From positions 1-64,000 of the forward strand of contig JBJMIG010000050.1 in NCBI GenBank assembly GCA_045806965.1: a stretch of DNA of 64,000 nt, given 5' to 3'. Below, in pieces: positions 58,623 through 64,000 of this stretch (position 1 is its first letter; the number at the start of each line of letters is the position of its first letter). This DNA comes from DASYTH01 sp045806965. GTDB taxonomy: Bacteria; Actinomycetota; Actinomycetes; Mycobacteriales; Pseudonocardiaceae. Position numbers and translations under genes: made by a program. The notes beneath the pieces were generated by a model, which had not been told where the DNA came from, did no database searches, and worked only from the letters and a program-made list of their open reading frames with translations.

Positions 58623-58745
58623 GAGACATCCTGTGGCGCGGGACGAACCTCTGCTGCCGGGTCGGTGGCGGTGACCACCGAGGGTCGGCGGTGTGATGCG
58701 GAGTACGGCACACCGCCGCCCCGGCGAGAGAGTGCAGGTCCTCGT

Positions 58746-59567
58746 TCACCCCGCGGCGCGAACCATGCTGGTGACTTCGGCGCCCTGCTCGGCGAGGCGT
58801 GGGTCGGACATGAGGATGGCGTGTTGCAGTCGGCGCAGGCTGGGCGACGGCTCAAGACCCAGCTCGTTGACCAGACAGGTGCGCAGCCGCCGGTAGACGT
58901 CGATGGCCTCGCCGCGCCGGCCCGACCGGTAGAGCGCCAGCATGAGGTGCGCGTGCATACCTTCATGCGTTCGGTATCGCCCGACCAGCCCGGCGAGTTC
59001 CCCGACCATCTCGTGGTGGCGGCCCAGCCGGAGATCCGCGTCGATGCGGCGATCCAGGACATTGAGCCGAGCCTCCTCAAGACGATGCGCCTCAACCTCG
59101 AGCAGCGAGCCAGTCTGGACGTCGACAAGCGCGCGACCTCTCCAGATCGCCAATGCCTCGGTGAAGCTCTTCGACGCCGCCTCGTAGTCGCCGAGCTCAC
59201 GCGCCCGATGGCCGACCGCCGCCAGTCGGTCGAAGTCCCGCACGTCCACCGTCCCGCTCATCGTATCGAGGAGGTATCCGCCCGGATACGTGACCAGGAT
59301 GCGCTTCGCGTCCCGAAGCTCGCTTGCCGCCTGCTCGAGCGCGGCTCCGATGAGATTGCGCAGGTGCAGGATGTAGGTCTGCACCGTGGTGTTGGCGCTG
59401 CGGGGGATTTCCTCACCCCATAGCTCTTCGAACAGCGAGGCCATCGGCACCACCTGGTCCGCGTGCACCGCAAGCATCGCCAGGACCTTGCGGGGTTTCG
59501 CGGCGGTCGGCGTCACCGACATCCCGCCCACACGGGCCACCAACGGCCCCAGCACGTCTATGTCCAC
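58746..59567 (-). CDS. SARP-family activator under double ARE control
   Basis: A 273-residue SARP: IDVLGPLVARVGGMSVTPTAAKPRKVLAMLAVHADQVVPMASLFEELWG, VQTYILHLRNLI, then a BTAD (LAIWRGRALVDVQTG, YRTHEGMHAHLMLALYRSGRRGEAIDVYRRLRTCLVNELGLEPSPSLRRLQHAILMSDPRL). Much like the TOMM-linked SARP at 26411 in overall wording. GTG 59567 follows GGAG. Two AREs lie 70-125 bp upstream, so the receptor should repress it until the butyrolactone accumulates. It is probably the output gene of the hormone switch. Confidence 0.92.
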   Translation of the reverse strand: MDIDVLGPLVARVGGMSVTPTAAKPRKVLAMLAVHADQVVPMASLFEELWGEEIPRSANTTVQTYILHLRNLIGAALEQAASELRDAKRILVTYPGGYLLDTMSGTVDVRDFDRLAAVGHRARELGDYEAASKSFTEALAIWRGRALVDVQTGSLLEVEAHRLEEARLNVLDRRIDADLRLGRHHEMVGELAGLVGRYRTHEGMHAHLMLALYRSGRRGEAIDVYRRLRTCLVNELGLEPSPSLRRLQHAILMSDPRLAEQGAEVTSMVRAAG

Positions 59568-59637
59568 TTCGTCTCCTGCGGCCCGTGCAACGGGGTGCCG
59601 GCCCGGTAGTCGGCATCCACTCGTTCGCCTCTCAAGG

Positions 59638-59691
59638 ATACAAAACCGACCACCCGGTTTGTCAATACAAAACCGGGCGGTCGGTCTGTTC
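59638..59691. promoter_or_regulatory. Two tandem AREs upstream of the SARP gene
   Basis: ATACAAAACCG starts at 59638 and again at 59666 (28-bp period). The first continues to CACCCGGTTTGT, the second to GGGCGGTCGGTCTGTT, giving two imperfect palindromes of the gamma-butyrolactone-receptor type. Confidence 0.85.
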
Positions 59692-59747
59692 TTTTTCAGT
59701 CTATCGGCCTATTGGAGCAATGCACCAGTGACCCCCTGTGATTGGGG

Positions 59748-60572
59748 TCACGCGCTGAGTACACCCATTGCAGGTGGGCGCTTATCCAGCGTCGGATCCT
59801 GGTTGAGTATTGCCCGCATCAGGTCCCGCAGCCTCGGCGACGGCTCCATACCCAACTCGTCCACCAGCCGCCTGCGCACCAGGTTGTACTCGCGCAGCGC
59901 GTCGGCCTGCCGGCCGGATCGATACAGTGCCACCATCAGCATCTCGGCCAGCCGTTCCCGCCAGGGATAGAGTCGGGTCATCTTGGTCAACTCGCTGATC
60001 ACGCCCAGCTCGATCCCGGCCATCATGCTGGCCTGAAACTTGTCCTCGACGGCGGCCAGCCGGGTCTCCTCGTAGTGCAGCACCGCGCCGCGACAGATCG
60101 GCCCGCCGGCCACGCCCTCGAGCACCGGGCCGTCCCACAGTCGCAGCGCCGAGCTGAGCAGGTCACGGGCGCGCACCGGAGCCAGCGCGACCTCCGCGTG
60201 TGCCTCGGTGACCAGCCGCTCGAACAAGCGCGCGTCCACCTCGTCCGCCTCGGCGTTGAGCAGGTACCCGGTGGGCAGCGTGATCAGCCGCTCCCGGGCG
60301 AACTGCTCGCCGAACTGCGCCTTGAGCAGCTTGCGCAGGCGTGCGACCAGGGCCTGGAGCGCGTTGTCCACCTTGGCCACCGTCCGGCCGTCCCACAGCT
60401 CCTCGAAGAACTGCTCCTTGGTGACCACCCGGCCGGAATTGATCAGCAACGCGGCCAGCAGGGTGCGCTGCCGGCCGCCCTGTACGGCGATCAGCCGGCC
60501 GTCCCGCACCAGCCCGACGGTCCCGATCAGCTTGAAGACCACGCGCGCGGCCGGAGTTCCCAGGTCAGCCAT
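59748..60572 (-). CDS. SARP-family regulator
   Basis: A 274-residue SARP-like protein: VVFKLIGTVGLVRDGRLIAVQGGRQRTLLAALLINSGRVVTKEQFFEELWDGRTVAKVDNALQALVARLRKLL, then BTAD (LRLWDGPVLEGVAGG, YPWRERLAEMLMVALYRSGRQADALREYNLVRRRLVDELGMEPSPRLRDLMRAIL). ATG 60572; the open frame extends far upstream to 61283 through the next gene and is not real. It diverges in sequence from the SARP at 58746 and is transcribed in the same direction, separated from it by the ARE pair. Confidence 0.9.
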   Translation of the reverse strand: MADLGTPAARVVFKLIGTVGLVRDGRLIAVQGGRQRTLLAALLINSGRVVTKEQFFEELWDGRTVAKVDNALQALVARLRKLLKAQFGEQFARERLITLPTGYLLNAEADEVDARLFERLVTEAHAEVALAPVRARDLLSSALRLWDGPVLEGVAGGPICRGAVLHYEETRLAAVEDKFQASMMAGIELGVISELTKMTRLYPWRERLAEMLMVALYRSGRQADALREYNLVRRRLVDELGMEPSPRLRDLMRAILNQDPTLDKRPPAMGVLSA

Positions 60573-60651
60573 CGGCGACCCCCTCTCCCTCCGCGCTGCG
60601 GACGATGCTCGGACATCCCACTGACACGCCCGTGACAGCCCGCTGACCCCC

Positions 60652-61653
60652 TCAGAGCGCATTGGACACCTTGAAGACGTGCAGAAAGCCGGCCAGGCTG
60701 GCCCGGCCGGAGAAGGCCACGTACTCCGGCAGCACCGCGTGCGGTGCCCATTTCGCCTTGTAGGCGAGCTGGGTGCGGGCCGGGTAGACGGCCGAGCCGC
60801 GCCGGGCGAGTTGGCCGACCAGCCAGCGGAACCACCGGCTCGCCTCGGGCCCCTCGTGCGCCGGGTCCAACCCGGTGAACGGGGTGAAGCCGAAGTGCAG
60901 CCAGCCGGCGCCCTCCCCGGTGAACACCTCGATCGCCGCCGCGTTGATCGCCTCCATGGTCCCTGGCGGGCCGTCCGGCCGGCGCCGGGACAGGTCATGC
61001 AGCCAGCCCGCCCGACTGCCGTAGACCGGCGAGTAGGAGATGTAGCCGACCAACGTCGCGCCGACTTCGGCGACGAACAGCCTGCGGTGCGGCTGGGCCG
61101 GGCCGCCGCACTCGCCGACCAGGAACTCCAGGGGCTTGGCGTGCCTGCCCTTGCCGCGCAGCCAGGCCGCGTCCAGCCCGGCCATGGCCGCCTGGTAGTC
61201 CGGCTGGGCGACCTCGCGCACCTCCACCCCGCTGCGCCGCGCCCGGGAAATCTTGTTGCGCAGCCGGACGAATCCCGCACCACGGGTGGTGAACGCGCCC
61301 AGCTCGACCGCGTACGAGGCGCCGACCTGGTTCACCGTGTACCCGGCGTCGGCGTACCGCCGCGCGTCCGAGCGCTGAAGCTGGATCGCGACCACCCGTT
61401 TCCCCGCGGCCGAGGCGAACTCGCCGAAGGCCTTGAGGAGTCCTGGGTAGCATCCGGCCGGCGCGAACGGCCCGCCGAACTGCACCAGGTGCCGCCCGGA
61501 CTCGCGATAGACCACCACGCCATCACGCCCGGGCACGGTGAAGTAGTGGTTTCCCCTGTTCAGCGCCAGAAAGGCGCTCGGATTGTCCGAACAGGACTCG
61601 AGGGTTCGGCGTACCGAGTCGAGTGTGGTCGGCCTCGCGGTTTCGATCGGCAT
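60652..61653 (-). CDS. DUF2156 / GNAT-fold acyltransferase-like protein
   Basis: A 333-residue protein similar to the cytoplasmic catalytic domain of phosphatidylglycerol lysyltransferases (DUF2156): NPSAFLALNRGNHYFTVPGRDGVVVYRESGRHLVQFGGPFAP, the RLRNKISRARRSGVEVRE basic segment, FVAEVGATLVGYISYSPVYG, GTMEAINAAAIEVF and WLHFGFTPF. Such domains use aminoacyl-tRNA or acyl donors. No membrane helices, so it acts in the cytosol, perhaps in aminoacylating a metabolite. Start ATG 61653; ATG 61668 is possible. Confidence 0.75.
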   Translation of the reverse strand: MPIETARPTTLDSVRRTLESCSDNPSAFLALNRGNHYFTVPGRDGVVVYRESGRHLVQFGGPFAPAGCYPGLLKAFGEFASAAGKRVVAIQLQRSDARRYADAGYTVNQVGASYAVELGAFTTRGAGFVRLRNKISRARRSGVEVREVAQPDYQAAMAGLDAAWLRGKGRHAKPLEFLVGECGGPAQPHRRLFVAEVGATLVGYISYSPVYGSRAGWLHDLSRRRPDGPPGTMEAINAAAIEVFTGEGAGWLHFGFTPFTGLDPAHEGPEASRWFRWLVGQLARRGSAVYPARTQLAYKAKWAPHAVLPEYVAFSGRASLAGFLHVFKVSNAL

Positions 61654-61668
61654 ACCGGTCATCCTCAT

Positions 61669-61893
61669 CGCCGCACTCGAGAAAGCTGCCAGGTTCCCTC
61701 AAGCCGTCCACAATTTCGAGTTGTTTCCTAGCGGCATATCAGCGTGCTGTCAGCGAGCATTTTTCGCATTTTCCTCGACTCGTATCCAAGGCCGGTGTCA
61801 GCGGCTCGTCAAAGACTTTTGTAACACTCGAATTCGACGCGAGATTTCGCCGCACCGGGCGATGCTGGACGGAACGAAGAGGGGAACACGGGC
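61669..61893. promoter_or_regulatory. Divergent promoter region, DUF2156 / aldehyde dehydrogenase
   Basis: 225 bp, A+T-richer than its flanks between about 61700 and 61830. Must hold promoters for both divergent units. No ARE or clear palindrome was recognised. Confidence 0.45.
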
Positions 61894-63579
61894 GTGGCAC
61901 TGAATCTGGTCGACACCTCGCCGGCAGGTCAACCTGCCGGTGTTGCCGGCGCCGCCCGCGGCCTTTCCTACCTCTCCTACGTCGGCGGCCGGGACGTCGA
62001 CTCCGGCCGCTATCTCTACACGATGACTGCCCGCGCGCTGCTCGAGGACGTGTTCGGCGCACTCACCCGCAAGCGTCGCCTCGAGCGGGACGGCACCGAC
62101 CCGGGCGGCGCCTCGGACGTGGTCGGGCGGTGCGCGCTCGCCGACGCCGGCACCGTCGAAGCCGCGACCGGGGCGGCCGCAGCGGCCGCTCCGGAGTGGG
62201 CGGCCACGCCGCTGGCCGTCCGGATGCGGCTCGGCGACCGGATCCGGGACCGGCTGCGCGCCAGGCACGCCGAGCTGGTCGAGCTGCTGGTGGCCGAGGG
62301 CAGCCCGAGGGCGCTGGCGCAGTGGCAGGTGGCCGGACTGCTCGACCTGTTCAGCCCCGAAACCCTTGCCTGGTGCGAAAGCCAACTACACCAGGAGTTC
62401 CGGCACGGGCCGCGCAGGCTGGTGCTGCGCCGGATGCCGGACGGCGTGGTGTGCGTGAACCCGCCGCAGAACGCACCGGCGGCGAGCGCGCTGTTCGGCA
62501 TCACCCCGCTGCTGGCCGGAAACGCGGTCGTGGTCCGGGCGCCGCGCAGTGCTCCGCTAGGGGTCATGTGGTCGCTGCGCGAGCTGGTGGTGCCGGCGCT
62601 AGCCGAGCTCGGCGCACCTGCGGGGGTGCTCAACGTGTTCTGCGCCAGGCCCGGCCCGACCATCGCGGCCTGGCTGGACAGCCCGGCGGTGAACGACATC
62701 TTCTACACCGGCGACGTGGCGCGCGGCCTGGCCTTCGAGCGGGACTGCGTGGCGGCCGGCAAGAAGCCGATCCTGGAGCTGGCCGGCAACGACTGCGTCG
62801 TGGTCTGGCACGACGCGGATCTCGGTGCGGCGACGGAGGCGCTGACCGAGTGCTTCTACGGCTCCGGCCAGATCTGCATGGTGCCCAACCAGGTGCTCGC
62901 CCACCCGGCGATCGCCGGTGAGCTGCTGGCCCGGCTCGCCGAGGCCGCCGCGGACATCCGGCCGGGCTTCCCGGACGAGGACGGCGTGCTGCTCTCCCCG
63001 GTGCTGCGCGCCGAGCGGTTCTTCGGCTACGTCAGGGATGCGCTGGCGGGCGGCGCCACGCTGGTGTCCGGCGGGCGGCGTCTCGAGGTGGACGGCGAGG
63101 TGTCCGACACCGGCCCGTTCATCGAGCCGACCGTGCTCCGGGTGGACGGCATCGCGGGCTGCCGGCAGGTGGAGGCGGTCCGCGCCGAGACGTTCTTCCC
63201 GCTGCTGCCGGTGGTGGTGCCCGAGCCGGCGCCGGACGCCGAGCTGCTGGACACCGTGATCGAGTTCGTGAACAGCAACCCGTACGGCCTGCGCAACTCG
63301 TTGTGGGCCAGCGACCCGGACGTGATCGAGCGATTCACCGCACGAGTCGGCAACGGCGGCCTACTCAAGATCAACGACTCGCACATCGGGTTCCTGCCCT
63401 ACCTGCCGACGCACGGCGGCACCGGTCTGACCGGAGGTGCGTTCGGCGAAGCCAACTACCCGATGCTGCGCAGCTCACATCTGCAGGGCGTGTCGCTGGC
63501 CGGCGGAATCCGGCCACGCGAAGCGGTCTTCGGCGCCTACCGCGCGATGACCTCGAACCAGTCCCCAAGCCACGACTGA
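61894..63579 (+). CDS. Aldehyde dehydrogenase family protein
   Basis: A 561-residue ALDH superfamily enzyme: NPPQNAPAASALFGITPLLAGNAVVVRAP (cofactor entry), NDIFYTGDVARG, LELAGND (general-base Glu295) and YGSGQICMVPNQ with the catalytic Cys328, then PFIEPTVL and NSNPYGLRNSLWA. About 60 extra N-terminal residues precede the usual fold. Oxidises an aldehyde with NAD(P)+, or reduces an acyl-CoA or acyl-carrier. It lies 10 bp before the acyl-CoA dehydrogenase gene, so both are one operon. Confidence 0.9.
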   Translation: MALNLVDTSPAGQPAGVAGAARGLSYLSYVGGRDVDSGRYLYTMTARALLEDVFGALTRKRRLERDGTDPGGASDVVGRCALADAGTVEAATGAAAAAAPEWAATPLAVRMRLGDRIRDRLRARHAELVELLVAEGSPRALAQWQVAGLLDLFSPETLAWCESQLHQEFRHGPRRLVLRRMPDGVVCVNPPQNAPAASALFGITPLLAGNAVVVRAPRSAPLGVMWSLRELVVPALAELGAPAGVLNVFCARPGPTIAAWLDSPAVNDIFYTGDVARGLAFERDCVAAGKKPILELAGNDCVVVWHDADLGAATEALTECFYGSGQICMVPNQVLAHPAIAGELLARLAEAAADIRPGFPDEDGVLLSPVLRAERFFGYVRDALAGGATLVSGGRRLEVDGEVSDTGPFIEPTVLRVDGIAGCRQVEAVRAETFFPLLPVVVPEPAPDAELLDTVIEFVNSNPYGLRNSLWASDPDVIERFTARVGNGGLLKINDSHIGFLPYLPTHGGTGLTGGAFGEANYPMLRSSHLQGVSLAGGIRPREAVFGAYRAMTSNQSPSHD

Positions 63580-63588
63580 GGAGTCGAC

Positions 63589-64000
63589 ATGCAATTCATG
63601 GAAGCCGACCGCAACGTCTGCGACAAGCTGCTGCCCGGCCTGCGCGAGCAACTGGTCGAGATCCCGCTCGCCGACCTCGAGTCCGAGGGCAGCCCGGCGA
63701 TCGAGATGTTCCGCGCGCACGGCGGCACGAACCTGATGGTGCCGGCGGCCTACGGCGGGCTCGACGCCAGCGCGCTGGACGCCGCGCGGGTGGTGCGCGC
63801 GCTCGCGGCGGTGGCGCCGTCGATGACCGTGGCCACGATGATGCACCACTTCTCGCTCGGCACCCTGTTCGCGGTGGCCGGTGCGTTCGGCGCGGACTCG
63901 GGCCTCGAGGACATCATCCTGCGCCGGGTGGTGGGCGAGCGGATGCTGGTCGCCTCCGGGTTCGCCGAAGGCAGGACCGGGCAGGGGATCCTGACGCCGA
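63589..64000 (+). CDS. Acyl-CoA dehydrogenase, N-terminal part, cut by window edge
   Basis: The first 137 codons of an acyl-CoA dehydrogenase: helical N-terminus LREQLVEIPLADLESEGSPAIEMFRAHGGTNLMVPAAYGGLDAS, the middle-domain approach ALAAVAPSMTVATMMHHFSLG and ASGFAEGRTGQGILTP. ATG 63589 follows GAGGAG. FAD-dependent alpha,beta-dehydrogenation of an acyl thioester. It continues past the right edge, so the active-site Glu cannot be seen. Cotranscribed with the aldehyde dehydrogenase. Confidence 0.88.
   Translation, partial: MQFMEADRNVCDKLLPGLREQLVEIPLADLESEGSPAIEMFRAHGGTNLMVPAAYGGLDASALDAARVVRALAAVAPSMTVATMMHHFSLGTLFAVAGAFGADSGLEDIILRRVVGERMLVASGFAEGRTGQGILTP

Noticed and set aside
60573..61283. 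Extension of the SARP frame to give a 511-residue protein
   Set aside because: It is a shadow of the DUF2156 gene; the SARP winged helix begins right after ATG 60572.

Overview
This is high-G+C DNA with the features of a secondary-metabolite-producing actinomycete. Coding sequences show strong G/C bias at third codon positions. Actinomycete markers are a mycothiol-dependent enzyme family member, SARP/BTAD regulators, an AfsA/gamma-butyrolactone receptor pair, an XRE/DUF5753 plus DUF6879 gene pair, and a DasR-type chitinase promoter. The order Pseudonocardiales is a guess from style, not shown. No rRNA, tRNA, CRISPR array or transposase was recognised.

Layout. 1-3.1 kb: partial DUF899 gene and a two-gene polyprenol-type glycosyltransferase operon. 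3.3-19 kb: redox-rich accessory block. It holds an SDR, then a minus-strand operon (AhpD-like, SDR, P450, C-S lyase), then DUF899, a mycothiol-dependent enzyme homologue and a GMC oxidoreductase, then DUF1702, an HxlR regulator and RibBA. A plus-strand operon follows with two unknowns, an FAD enzyme, another unknown, a second AhpD-like protein and a NarL-type regulator. 19.8-28.5 kb: an azole-forming RiPP (TOMM/LAP) core with precursor peptide, fused E1-like/YcaO cyclodehydratase and SagB dehydrogenase. It is followed on the same strand by a histidine kinase made of two complete kinases in one chain. Across a palindromic divergent promoter lie a SARP and a two-subunit sulfopyruvate-decarboxylase-like ThDP enzyme. 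28.5-41 kb: mostly housekeeping or environmental genes (PtsI, DUF1304, substrate-binding lipoprotein, hydrolase, TetR/SDR pair, AfsR-like regulator, double-HTH LuxR protein, chitinase). 41-45.5 kb: glycosyltransferase, NAD-dependent dehydrogenase-like protein, MFS exporter and an orphan type II thioesterase. 45.4-47.9 kb: a lower-G+C three-gene cassette (small unknown, DUF6879, XRE/DUF5753) between long direct repeats. 47.8-54 kb: antiporter, O-methyltransferase, a PadR/VOC/winged-helix operon, LuxR and SARP. 54-60.6 kb: a gamma-butyrolactone switch (AfsA homologue, receptor, second receptor-type TetR, two SARPs) with three recognisable ARE operators. 60.6-64 kb: start of another biosynthetic segment (DUF2156 acyltransferase, aldehyde dehydrogenase, acyl-CoA dehydrogenase cut by the edge).

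How it fits together (inference). The flavin-rich enzymes (SagB, GMC, FAD enzyme) and the extra RibBA would make sense as one flavin-hungry pathway around the azole peptide, but whether the 3-19 kb block serves that peptide is unproven. Regulation is unusually dense: five BTAD-domain proteins, three LuxR-type proteins, three TetR, one HxlR and one PadR in 64 kb.

Two short repeat families cluster at gene 3' ends: a roughly 49-bp inverted repeat, and a 21-bp unit occurring one to three times per locus. A third structure, the cassette-flanking 256/277-bp direct repeat, itself carries a 21-bp-unit array that differs by one copy between the two ends.
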